Shown piece after piece: positions 47,215-56,900 of a DNA stretch of 64,000 nt; within the stretch, counting starts at the first letter, position 1; each line of letters begins with the position of its first letter. The notes under the pieces were generated by a model, which was not told the origin of the DNA, did no database searches, and saw nothing but the letters and a program-made list of their open reading frames with translations. The DNA lies in contig JADKBS010000023.1 in assembly GCA_016714985.1 (NCBI GenBank), forward strand, positions 94,881 through 158,880, in the 5' to 3' direction. The translations under genes and the position numbers were made by a program. Source of the stretch: Saprospiraceae bacterium. Lineage in GTDB: Bacteria; Bacteroidota; Bacteroidia; Chitinophagales; Saprospiraceae.

Positions 47215-47233
47215 GCTGCTAAGTTTTGGGCAT
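47215..47233. repeat. REP-like 19-mer, single copy
   Basis: GCTGCTAAGTTTTGGGCAT matches the two outer arms of the palindrome at 49.7-49.8 kb at 15-16 of 19 positions. This suggests a dispersed motif family. Confidence 0.5.
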
Positions 47234-47460
47234 GGTTGACATGGACTTGGCGAAGCGCAGCATAAATCATTGGGCTATTTTTAATGGCTCCCAAATTTTT
47301 TCCTTCATTGGTTGCCTACTAACCATATCATTAGCAATAAAACAAATACCATCGAGGCATTTAATATCTTAATCATTTTCGAAGAAAAATATTGATCACC
47401 TGTCCAACCCCAAAAGTCGAACAGGCGCAATCAAGTGTCCAGCACTCAAGTACCCAGCAC

Positions 47461-49380
47461 TCAAAGCTGCTCCTTGAACCAAGCAATAAAATCGTTGATG
47501 CCCTTTGCTCCGAGGTCACCCTCGCCCTGCTTGCGAACACCAACTGCATTTGCCTCGGCCTCCTTCTCACCTACGATGAGCATGAAAGGTACCTTGCTCA
47601 ATTCCGCATCCCTTATTTTCCGGCCAATACTTTCCGTACGGTCATCAATGCGGCCACGAATGTCATGCTTGGCCAGTTCGGCCATTACCTCAGCTGCGTA
47701 GTTGTTGTACTTGTCGCTGATGGGTAAGAGCAGGTACTGCTCTGGTGCGAGCCAAAGCGGGAATTTGCCAGCGCAGTGCTCCGTAAGCACCCCAATGAAA
47801 CGCTCCATGGAGCCAAACGGTGCCCGGTGAATCATCACGGGTCGATGTGGGGCATTATCGGCACCGATGTATTCAAGTTTGAAGCGCTCTGGTAAGTTGT
47901 AGTCAACTTGGATAGTACCCAACTGCCAAGAACGGCCAAGGGCATCCTTCACCATAAAATCAAGCTTGGGGCCGTAGAAAGCCGCTTCACCCAATTCTGT
48001 CACTGTCTCCAGGCCTGCTTCGGCGGCGGCTTCAATGATAGCACGTTCGGCTTTTTCCCAATTCTCGTCTGACCCAATGTACTTGTCCTTGTTTTCGGGG
48101 TCACGCAGCGAAATCTGGGCGGTGTAGTTCTCGAAGCCCAATTTTTTCAATACCATCAACGTAAGCTCAATGACGCCGTGGAACTCCGCCTTCACTTGGT
48201 CAGGCGTACAGAAAAGGTGGGCATCGTCCTGTGTGAAGCCACGCACACGGGTGAGGCCATGCAACTCACCGCTCATTTCATAGCGGTAAACCGTACCGAA
48301 TTCTGCAATGCGCACGGGTAGCTCTTTGTAACTTCTTGGCTTATGGCCAAAAATCTCGCAGTGGTGCGGGCAATTCATTGGTTTCAACAAAAACTCCTCG
48401 CCTTCCCTCGGTGTGTGGATGGGTTGGAAGCTATCCTTTCCGTATTTCTCATAGTGGCCAGAAGTCACGTAAAGTTCTTTCTTTCCGATATGCGGCGTGA
48501 TGACGGGCTGATAGCCCCGCTTAACTTGCTCATCTTTCAGGAAGTTTTCGAGGCGGCTTCGGAGTGCTGTGCCCTTGGGCAACCAGATGGGCAGGCCAGC
48601 GCCTACTTTCTCCGAAAACATGAAGAGTTCCAACTCTTCGCCGAGTTTGCGGTGGTCACGTTTCTTGGCTTCTTCCAGCATTTCAAGATACTCGGTGAGT
48701 TCTTTTTGCTTCTGGAAAGTGATGCCGTAGATACGAGTCAGCTGGTTGCGCTGGTCGTCGCCTCGCCAGTAAGCGCCACCGATTTTTAGCAGCTTCACTG
48801 CCTTTATCTTGCCCGTGTCGGGGATGTGCGGCCCACGGCAGAGGTCGGTGAAATTGCCTTGGTGGTAGAAAGTAATAGAGCCGTCTGCCAGTTCATCCAA
48901 CAGTTCGAGCTTATACTCGTCGCCTTTTTCCTTGAAAAAGGCGATGGCCTCGGCTTTGCCGATTTCTTGGCGGCGGTATTCATTGCCTTTCCGGGCCAGT
49001 TCCATGATTTTATCCTCGATTTTCTTGAAATCCTCGCTCGAAATCTGTTGGCCTCCAGGGTCAACGTCGTAGTAAAAACCGTTTTCTAATGCCGGGCCGA
49101 TGCCAAACTTGATGCCGGGATACAATGCTTCCAGCGCTTCGGCCATTAGGTGGGCAGACGAGTGCCAAAAGGTGTTTTTGCCCTCTTTCGAGTCCCAAGT
49201 GAGCAGTTCCAGGGAAGCATCTGAATTGATGGATCTGCTGGCATCCCAAACCTCACCATTCACTTTGGCGGCGAGCACATTCCTCGCCAAGCCTTCGCTG
49301 ATGGATTTTGCTACGTCCATCGAGCTTGTTCCTTTTTCGTATTGACGGACGCTGCCGTCGGGTAACGTGATCTTGATCAT
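47461..49380 (-). CDS. thrS: Threonyl-tRNA synthetase
   Basis: Class II synthetase of 639 residues with the full bacterial layout. An N-terminal TGS domain (MIKITLPDGSVRQYEKG) is followed by the editing domain beginning HSSAHLMAEALEAL. The catalytic core has motif 2 (TVYRYEMSGELHGLTRVRGF) and the zinc Cys/His set starting at MNCPHHC. Motif 3 lies near HRAPFGSMERFIGVL, and an anticodon-binding domain ends the protein. The start at 49380 is fixed by the TGS domain. An 8-bp tandem repeat abuts the start codon. A perfect TAATTTTG box lies about 100 bases upstream. Confidence 0.97.
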   Translation of the reverse strand: MIKITLPDGSVRQYEKGTSSMDVAKSISEGLARNVLAAKVNGEVWDASRSINSDASLELLTWDSKEGKNTFWHSSAHLMAEALEALYPGIKFGIGPALENGFYYDVDPGGQQISSEDFKKIEDKIMELARKGNEYRRQEIGKAEAIAFFKEKGDEYKLELLDELADGSITFYHQGNFTDLCRGPHIPDTGKIKAVKLLKIGGAYWRGDDQRNQLTRIYGITFQKQKELTEYLEMLEEAKKRDHRKLGEELELFMFSEKVGAGLPIWLPKGTALRSRLENFLKDEQVKRGYQPVITPHIGKKELYVTSGHYEKYGKDSFQPIHTPREGEEFLLKPMNCPHHCEIFGHKPRSYKELPVRIAEFGTVYRYEMSGELHGLTRVRGFTQDDAHLFCTPDQVKAEFHGVIELTLMVLKKLGFENYTAQISLRDPENKDKYIGSDENWEKAERAIIEAAAEAGLETVTELGEAAFYGPKLDFMVKDALGRSWQLGTIQVDYNLPERFKLEYIGADNAPHRPVMIHRAPFGSMERFIGVLTEHCAGKFPLWLAPEQYLLLPISDKYNNYAAEVMAELAKHDIRGRIDDRTESIGRKIRDAELSKVPFMLIVGEKEAEANAVGVRKQGEGDLGAKGINDFIAWFKEQL

Positions 49381-49412
49381 TGTTGAATTGTTGGATTGCT
49401 AAATTGTTGGGG
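49381..49412. repeat. 8-bp tandem repeat TGTTGAAT-like x4
   Basis: TGTTGAAT, TGTTGGAT, TGCTAAAT and TGTTGGGG run directly from the thrS start codon outward. They are imperfect copies of one 8-mer in the place of the ribosome-binding site. Confidence 0.75.
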
Positions 49413-49476
49413 TTGATTTCTTACGTACCAGTTCAACCAAAAGTTCAGCCGGTGGCAATGGTTTTCACAAAGACGG

Positions 49477-49484
49477 CAAAATTA
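49477..49484 (-). promoter_or_regulatory. Candidate -7 box TAATTTTG for thrS
   Basis: On the minus strand TAATTTTG is an exact TAnnTTTG match about 97 bases before the thrS start. The nearest TTG upstream is 26 bases away, slightly beyond the usual spacing. Confidence 0.4.
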
Positions 49485-49695
49485 GTTTTTTTATGATTCT
49501 CGTTGAAAAACAAAAGTCAGCTTTAAACTCCCAATTTTAAAAAATCAAAATCAATCCAAATAAGCGGTTACTAAGCCATTGCCCACGGTCATCCTATTAG
49601 CGCAAAATCAAGCACTCGGCCACCCATATCTTTGGTCTAAACTCCCACCCTATTGTAGTCAATCTTGACTCAACGGACACCCTGTTATACTGCGA

Positions 49696-49815
49696 GCCGC
49701 CAAGTTCTGTGCATGGTTGATAAGGGTTGATGTAGTTGATAAAGGTTGATTATCAACCCTTATCAACTACATCAACCCTTATCAACCAAGGCAATGATGC
49801 CCAAAAATTGGCGGC
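49696..49815. repeat. Composite REP-like palindrome
   Basis: The core 49715-49787 is a 73-base nearly perfect palindrome (centre 49751) made of GGTTGAT-type units. Its outer 28 bases pair exactly. It is flanked by inverted 19-mers GCCGCCAAGTTCTGTGCAT (49696-49714) and, on the other strand, GCCGCCAATTTTTGGGCAT (49797-49815). The outer 19-mer recurs once at 47215. It has the look of a BIME/REP-type element and could extrude as a cruciform. Confidence 0.8.
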
Positions 49816-49892
49816 GTGAGCTTTACACCTCAGCTATCAGTTGCTGGGTTTTCAATAATTATAACCTTGTCCACTAGTACAACTATTATCCC

Positions 49893-51682
49893 ATGCTGGT
49901 TTTCAAAAAATTCCGACGCTTTTTTTTGTTCTTTGTCATTATAAACTGCCTAGCTGTCACCTCCGTTTTAGCCCAAGTAACTTGGGATGGAGGAGCTGGC
50001 ACGAGCAACTGGAACGATGCCAATAATTGGAATCCTGATGGCATTCCCTCAGCCGCTGACGATGTCACGATAAGCGGTATGATCATGGTAGCTGTCCCCA
50101 ATGGCTTCAATGCCAATGCCAAAAGCCTTGCCCTATCTAGTCAAGCTGAGCTAACGATTGACAATACCGGCATTTTGCAAATTGATGGAAGTACCAGCAC
50201 TTATGCGCTGTCGCTTACTGAAAGTTATATTAATGTATTTGGCAATTTGCATATCACCAACTGTCAATCAGGTATCGGCTTGCTCGGCACTGCAAGCGCT
50301 GTGACCAACACGGGCAACGTTTCCGTGAACAGCCATACAGGTTATGGGTTAACGATTGCAAGTGGCTGTGTTGACTGCAACGTTGTAACCAGCAGCCTCA
50401 TGTCCTTTGACAATGGTTCCACTTTGCCGGCAGTCTTCTTTGGCGCCAGTGGCAATAGTGGCAATATCATTATTAATAGTGGCACTATGAATATAGGGGC
50501 CACCGCCCATTTGGGCATTGGTATTGGCCTGGGCAATGTATCTGGCTATATGCTGAATTCTGGTACTATCAATATCATACATGCAGGTAGTTCAGGTGTC
50601 AGTTCAGGCTTTATTCCTGGCAGACTTGCCAATACTTCCACCGGCATCATAAACTTTGAGGTTGGCATTTCGGGCACTTGGGTGGGGGGCTTCAATTTGA
50701 ACCTCCAAAACGAGGGGCTTATCAATATCAATAAGGCAGGAACGCCAGTCAATGTGGTAGTTTCGGGCAACGGGATTTTCGGAGGGTCAGAACCATTTGC
50801 CACCACCAACAGGGTGGGTCCTGGCAATTCCATCAACGCTGGCTGTTTGCTTTTCAATAGCGGCTATTCCAATTCCGGTACGACCAATATTAAACTTGGA
50901 GGTATAACGCAATGCTCAGACTACGATGTCCTATTTGGCTCCACAACCTTAAGTGTCGGTGGAACACTCAACGTCTCGCTTATCAATGGCTTTTTGCCTT
51001 CACCGGGGCAATCTTTCACGATAGTAAATGCGGCTTCCCGCACAGGGTTCTTCACTACCGTCAACTACCCAACCGTGCCCGGCATCGCTTGGACGACCTC
51101 CTACACTGCCACTTCCGTCATTGCAAATGCCCAAGCAAGCCTTCCCGTCGAATTGACAGCGCTTACTGCAAAGCTGATAGACGACCAAATAGTCCATTTG
51201 AAGTGGCAAACGGCTTCGGAATTGAACAATGCAGGCTTTGAAATAGAAAGCAGCATAGATGGGAGTGTGTGGGAAAAAATTGGTTTCGTAGCAGGCTACG
51301 GCAATTCCTCTCATTTGAATCATTACGAGTTTTTTGATTCACAACCTATTAGCAATGGCAGCATTTATTACCGTCTTCGCCAAATTGACACGGATGGCCA
51401 TGCCGAGCTAACCGAGGTGGTGGTAGTCAAGTTCTCGTCAGTCCCATCCAATTCACAACTGTCCATAATACCTAATCCTTCTAGCGGTTTTTCAAGTTAA
51501 GCGGAGAATTCCCGTACAGTGCCCAAATGTTGGTTTATGATGGCTTGGGCAGGGTTGTGATGCAAGACAGCCCCTCGTCTGAGACATTAATCGATGCAAG
51601 CGCACTGAAAAACGGGATTTACACTTTGGCAATATTCTACGAACAGCAGGTTGAAATCTGCCGACTAATAAAACAAGACTGA
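49893..51682 (+). CDS. Secreted beta-solenoid-like protein with T9SS type A domain (one frameshift)
   Basis: Exported protein of about 596 residues after correction. It has a signal peptide (to VLAQ, about 28) and a long region of NTG/SGT-type strands typical of a beta-solenoid (about 30-400). A fibronectin-like domain has the Bacteroidota signature LPVELTALTAK ... LKWQTASELNNAGFEIE (about 415-515). The T9SS sorting domain is cut: the main frame stops at 51500 just after IIPNPSSGF. Adding one T to the T5 run at 51488-51492 restores KLSGEFPYSAQMLVYDGLGR through the end at 51682. The intact remainder points to a sequence error or very recent mutation. Confidence 0.85.
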
Positions 51683-51761
51683 TTGGTGAAATTCAAACAC
51701 AAGCCATTTGCTATTCCAAAAATATAAATTGGCTGTGAACCATAACTCAAAATGATTTTCT

Positions 51762-52964
51762 ATGAAAAAGAACCTGTATTTGGCAATCATTCTTTTGCTC
51801 GTTACGGCCAGTGTTCAAGGTCAATTGCCTGGTAAGGCCAAGGACCTGCTCAAGGATAAATCAAAACCGAAAACGGAAAAAGAATCCCCGGCAACTGGCA
51901 CACCTCGTTCACAGGGCGATAAGCCAGCAAGGGCTGATATTCCCTCCGACAGTGGCTCGCCCGTTTCACGGAGTTCTGGCCCCAAGAATTCGACTGTTGA
52001 ACTGGATTTCGATGCTGAACCGTTCAAAGCAGCCATTTCTTGGGAGAGCCTTCTTTCCCAGGAAAGCAGGTATTTCAATGCCACAAATGGCGAGTTCAAA
52101 TTGAACAATCTCGACGTAGCTTTTCTACCCAAAAAAAACAAATCGGGTCAGGCTGTCAGCTACGAATCCTTCGACAATCCAACGCCAGTCTTGCGCATGG
52201 ATGTGGTTGATGCAGGTTCCAAGGAACTAAAAGGGACGCTTTATTACAGCGCCTCTGCTACGACTTCCCCTTTTCACAATATGGAACTGAAAGAACACCA
52301 AGGCTGGCCTTATTCCGTCAAACTGACAGAAGGGAGCTATGAGCTGCATTTTTGGGCGGGCACCACGCACTTCTACACGTTTCCGCTAAGGGTGGAAATA
52401 TTGACCAATGCTGACCCAGATGCCCCTGTTTCTACGTTCTACCATTTTCGTGGCCCATGGGAAGAATGGGGCTATGTGAATTTTGGCCCTGACGGCCATT
52501 TCATCTTCAATTTTTACCACACTTATCAAACAACGGAAGTGGAAAATGCCGCCCGTTGGGACGTCCGTAAAGAATTCAAGACAGTTGTGAAGCTGAATCG
52601 GGAAGGCAAGATGATTGCTGTTTATAGAATGGGGCCCTCTACGGCTGACTTCGAGTGGAACACCGTCATGGCGGACAACTGCGTCTGGAAAAAATTCGAC
52701 ATGACTTTTCATAATTACCCGCCGCCAGCGGGGCATGGCAACCGCCCATTTTTCCTGAAGGACAATATGAAGGATGGCAACTATTCGGTGGACGTGGTTT
52801 TGAAGGATGAAAAATCCGGCAAGGAGACGACCTACAAGTATGGATTTTCGGTGAAAGATGGCAAAATCGTCCAAGCCGACAAGGCCGACCGCTCCAAAAA
52901 CCCGGATGCCCTACAATTCTTGGAGCAAGGTCGTGATAAGTTTTTCGTGAAGCGTATTCAATAA
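51762..52964 (+). CDS. Secreted protein of unknown function
   Basis: Protein of 400 residues with a signal peptide (about 1-20, SVQGQ). A basic, proline/serine-rich linker (about 22-75, KDLLKDKSKPKTEKE) leads into a globular part rich in aromatic residues (SYELHFWAGTTHFYTFPLRVE, HFRGPWEEWGYVNFGP). No T9SS sorting domain is visible, so it may stay in the periplasm. I do not recognise the family. It is followed by a heptamer-like repeat (TTCGAGT, about 52970-53000). Confidence 0.72.
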   Translation: MKKNLYLAIILLLVTASVQGQLPGKAKDLLKDKSKPKTEKESPATGTPRSQGDKPARADIPSDSGSPVSRSSGPKNSTVELDFDAEPFKAAISWESLLSQESRYFNATNGEFKLNNLDVAFLPKKNKSGQAVSYESFDNPTPVLRMDVVDAGSKELKGTLYYSASATTSPFHNMELKEHQGWPYSVKLTEGSYELHFWAGTTHFYTFPLRVEILTNADPDAPVSTFYHFRGPWEEWGYVNFGPDGHFIFNFYHTYQTTEVENAARWDVRKEFKTVVKLNREGKMIAVYRMGPSTADFEWNTVMADNCVWKKFDMTFHNYPPPAGHGNRPFFLKDNMKDGNYSVDVVLKDEKSGKETTYKYGFSVKDGKIVQADKADRSKNPDALQFLEQGRDKFFVKRIQ

Positions 52965-53183
52965 GAAGCTTCGAGCTGTTAGTTTCGAGTTTCAAGTTCT
53001 TGCAAAGCGTTGTTTGTCAATACTTTGTGCCTAGTCAGTTGGCGCCATAAAGACGCCGCCCGACTGTTGCTCACTAACCATGATTTAACCCCAAAAAACT
53101 TACTCCCAAAAACCAAATGCAAACTAGGCGTGCGAATTTTAACCAATCAATCGGAATGGCCGGCGGGTACACTCGTTCGGCCA

Positions 53184-53909
53184 TTATTTATTAGTCAAAA
53201 TACCATGAAGAATGGCACTAATTTCTTCCCCACGGGTCAGGGTCATCATGTGTGAACCGTCTTTTATGATAAAACTGGGACTGATATTGCGCAGCGGCAA
53301 AGTATGGTCTTTAGTCCCGTGGATATGAATGATTGATTTATCGTAATTCACCCGCTTCCAATAGATTATCATGTGCACCGCCCGTTTTAGGAACTTGGGG
53401 TGCTTGGCCTTCAGCATGGCCTTAAACGTCGCTTTATGCTTATTGCGGTCTGGTTCTACAACTGCTTGTGCAATGGGCGATAAAACTTTGATGGCCCTCG
53501 CTCCAAACAGTTTATTTATTGGGATGTATCGCTGGAAACGGTAGTGCCTTGGCAATTCAGAACGGCATTTGGCACTTGAAATAATGATAGTTTTGAGGGG
53601 TTGAAGCTGATCGGTCAATTCCGTGCAAAGCATCCCCCCGATGGATGTGCCTATTAAAACAAAAGGCTGTGTGGTGTCAATTTGCTGCGCCAGAAGTACG
53701 GCGTAGCTTGCCATCGTTTGCTTTTTTTCCGGTACAGGATAAGCAATGTACTTGGCCTCAAAACCCACTGGCAAATTGATTTTCGAAAACAGGCGCTCAT
53801 CTGAACCAGTGCCGGGGAAGAAATAGACATTTGTCAAAAAGGTCTGGGAGTGGGCCATACCATTGACAATTTGGAGCATTAAAAACAGCCAAAGTTTGAC
53901 ATCCAGCAT
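53184..53909 (-). CDS. Alpha/beta-hydrolase family protein
   Basis: Hydrolase of 241 residues. A hydrophobic N-terminus (MLDVKLWLFLMLQIVNG) may be a signal peptide. The fold shows an N-terminal FFPGTGSDERLF, the nucleophile elbow GTSIGG (Ser in GxSxG), the acid in HGTKDHTLP, and the catalytic His in KDGSHMM near the C-terminus, a complete triad. The substrate is unknown. It starts 23 bases after the stop of the large gliding-type gene on the same strand and is probably cotranscribed. Confidence 0.83.
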   Translation of the reverse strand: MLDVKLWLFLMLQIVNGMAHSQTFLTNVYFFPGTGSDERLFSKINLPVGFEAKYIAYPVPEKKQTMASYAVLLAQQIDTTQPFVLIGTSIGGMLCTELTDQLQPLKTIIISSAKCRSELPRHYRFQRYIPINKLFGARAIKVLSPIAQAVVEPDRNKHKATFKAMLKAKHPKFLKRAVHMIIYWKRVNYDKSIIHIHGTKDHTLPLRNISPSFIIKDGSHMMTLTRGEEISAILHGILTNK

Positions 53910-53932
53910 CGTTTGTTTTTGGCAAATTTAGC

Positions 53933-56900
53933 CTAGTTCAACAAAACCACCTCCCCTTTTACCTCCGTCACCCGGCCCTCCAAATCAATCATGACGGCCC
54001 AGAACAGGAACGTTCCTGCATCCATCGGTTTTGCCCGAAACTTCCCATCCCAACCTGCTGCTGGGTCATTGGGCACTAGGTCGTAAGCCTCGTACACCCG
54101 TTCGCCCCAGCGGCTATAAACTTGCAGGCTTTGGATTCGCTGCGCAAATTCGTTGGTGTAAAGCTGGAACAAGTCGTTCACGCCATCGCCATTTGGGGAA
54201 AAGGCATTGGGGGCATACACCCGCAACACAGGTTCACATGAGTCAGGAGGAAGGAGTGAAATGGTATGCAGCACCAAGCTGTCACAGCCAAAGCCATTGG
54301 TCAGCATTTCCTGAAACACCCCCACTTCGCCTGGCTCGCAGGTGGTAATAGCGACAAGCACTGTGTCGGTAGGCAACAGCGTCACCGTACTGAACACGGT
54401 GCTGTCACAGCCAAATTGATTGAAGAGAATTTCGATGGAAGTCCCAACCAATGCCGGATCGCAGGTTTGCGATATTACATAAACCGAATCGCTGTGATGA
54501 AGGGTGACGGTGGTCACGATGGTGCTATCGCAACCCGCTGAATTCGTTAGGTACTGGGTGAAAACCCCAGCCAGGGCTGGGTCACAGGTTTGCGAAGGAA
54601 TAAGGACTGTGTCACTTTGAAACAACGCAACGCTCGTGACGACGGTGCTGTCGCAACCCGCCGAATTCGTTAGGTTTTGGGTGAAAACTCCAGTCAGCGA
54701 AGGGTCACAGGTTTGCGAAGCGATGAAAACCGTGTCGCTGGAAAGCAGCGTGATGGTGGTTACGATGGTGCTGTCGCAACCCGCAGAGCTCGTCATGGTT
54801 TGGTTGAAAACACCCGCCAATGCTGGGTCGCAGGTTTGCGAAGCGATGAAAACCGTGTCGCTGGAAAGCAGCGTGATGGTGGTTACGATGGTGCTGTCGC
54901 AACCCGCAGCGTTCGTTTGGTTTTCGGTGAAAACGCCGGCCAATGCTGGGTCGCAGGTTTGCGAAGCGATGAAAACCGTGTCGCTGGAAAGCAGTGTGAT
55001 GGTGGTTACGATGGTGCTGTCGCAACCCGCCGAGTTCGTTAGGTTTTCGGTGAAAACACCTGCCAGCGTTGGGTCGCAGGTTTGCGAAGCAACAAAGACC
55101 GTGTCGCTGGAAAGCAGCGTGATGGTCGTTACGATGGTGCTGTCGCAACCCGCCGAGTTCGTTAGGCTTTCGGCGAAAACGCCTGCCAGCGTTGGGTCGC
55201 AGGTTTGCGAAGCAAGGAAAACCGTGTCGCTGGATAAGTTGAAAAGCAGGTTGGTGGTAACTATGCTATCACAACCAAACTGGGTGGTTAGCGAATCAAC
55301 ATAAATGCCAGTTTGAGTTTGCCAATCGTTTGCCGCAAAAACACTGTCTCCCTGACAAAGCAAAAAAGCATTGTTGGTGTAAACAGGTTGCAATGCATCA
55401 ATTAAGAGCAGGTTGTTGATTTCCAAGCAGCCATCTGGATTGTTGCCAATGACCTGCTGCGGCCAATAAAGGGCTGATTGCGAGGGGCTTACGAAATGCA
55501 CATAGCCGTAGGAGATGTCGTGCAGCATCTCCACTTGCCCCGTATTGAGGTTGGTGAAACTAAAGTCGTAGCTACCCGGCCCCAAGATGTCAAAAGTGAT
55601 GCCCACAGAGTCACCTTGGCAAACTGAACCAATGTGTTGGAAGCCTACAAAAATCTCAGGTGCTAGTGTGGTAGTGATAATTACCGTGCTGTCGCAACCC
55701 GCTGCGCCCGTGAGGTGCTGGGTAAAAACACCGACCGAGTCCGGGTCGCAGGTTTTCGAAGCGATGAAAACCGTGTCGCTGGAAATTAGCGAAACGGTAG
55801 TAATGACGGTACTGTCGCAGCCACCTTGATTGGTGAGGTTTTGGGTGAAAACGCCCGCAGCCATTGGGTCGCAGGTGGCTTGGTCGATGTGTATAGTTTG
55901 GTTGCCGGGCGTTCCGACGTACAAGGTGGTATTGATGGTAATTCCGCAACCAAAGGGCGTTGTCTCCGTGTGTGTATAGATTCCTGGTTGGGTTTGCCAG
56001 ACACCCCCAAGGTTGATGCTATCCCCTTGGCAAATGAAGGCATTGTTGTTTTGGGTAAAATTGGAGGGGTTCACCCATACTCGGTGCCCAAGCTGGGCGA
56101 TGCAGCTTGTGGCCTGGTTGGTGTTGACCTGCAAAAAGGCAAAATTCAGGTCATACAAGTTGTTGAAGGGATTGTACGGCAAGTAGAAGTGCAACACCGA
56201 GCCGTTTGTGATATTGTACAAAGTATCTACCAGTCCGAGGTTGTGGGTCAGCCTGAAATCAAAGGTGTCCGTGCAGTTGCAATTGAAGACCAAGGCCACG
56301 CTGTCGCCAGCGCAAGCAAAATCGGGGCCGATGATGCTACCTGTCCGGTTCGGTATCACACGCACCTTTACTTCGTCTGCCCCAGGGCATTTGATAGCAT
56401 CGCTGACCGTCACTTTGTAGGTGCCAGTGTTGATGGCGGTGATGGTCTTCGTGGTCTGCCCCCCCGCCCAGTAGTAGGTATGGCCGGGGTTGCCAGCATC
56501 GAGCACGGTACTGGTGCCCTGGCAGATGCTGCGGTCGGGGCCGAGGTTTACCTGCACTTGGGGGAGTTGCTGCACCTCAATAAAGCACTTGGCGTTTTCC
56601 GTGGGGAAGCCAAGCAAGGTGGAAAAGCGGATGGTGACCTCCCTAGTTCCGCCCAAAGGCGAAAGCGCAAGGTCCTTATATTGTATGCTTTTCAATGCGG
56701 TCAAAAAATCGGAGACCCGTGCTGTACCGGAGGCATTGGTGAGCAAGATGGTCGTGGTAGTGCTTCCCGTGACGGCTATGCCAGTTGGGGGCAAGCCCAT
56801 GAAAAGGCCCTCCATGCCGGGGTCGAGGATGCCGCCCGTGATGCTGGCCCAGACTGTGTCAATGATGGGGTATGACGGAATCCAGGCGTCCTGGTCCACA

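Larger units (their letters stand above)
47141..47460. other. Intergenic region between convergent genes
   Basis: It holds the terminator at 47165-47200 and a single REP-like motif (47215-47233). A 36-codon minus-strand ORF (47267-47377) is too weak to call. Otherwise nothing is recognised. Confidence 0.5.
49381..49892. other. Intergenic region between divergent thrS and a T9SS gene
   Basis: It contains the 8-bp repeat, the thrS -7 box and the composite palindrome at 49696-49815. No coding sequence is seen. Confidence 0.55.

Noticed and set aside
47267..47377. 36-codon minus-strand ORF downstream of thrS, hydrophobic if one A were missing from an A5 run
   Set aside because: As written it is not clearly membrane-like; making it so needs an indel, and nothing else supports a gene.
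54240..55250. Repeat array considered as CRISPR
   Set aside because: Units are contiguous 123-bp coding repeats without spacers, in frame with a signal-peptide protein.
54636..55304. 222-codon plus-strand open frame with perfect internal repeats
   Set aside because: It is the antisense of the 123-bp repeat array; because the period is a multiple of three, any stop-free unit stays open. No start context or neighbours support it.
55826..56875. 349-codon plus-strand open frame
   Set aside because: Antisense to the gliding-type protein, which has clear domains on the other strand.
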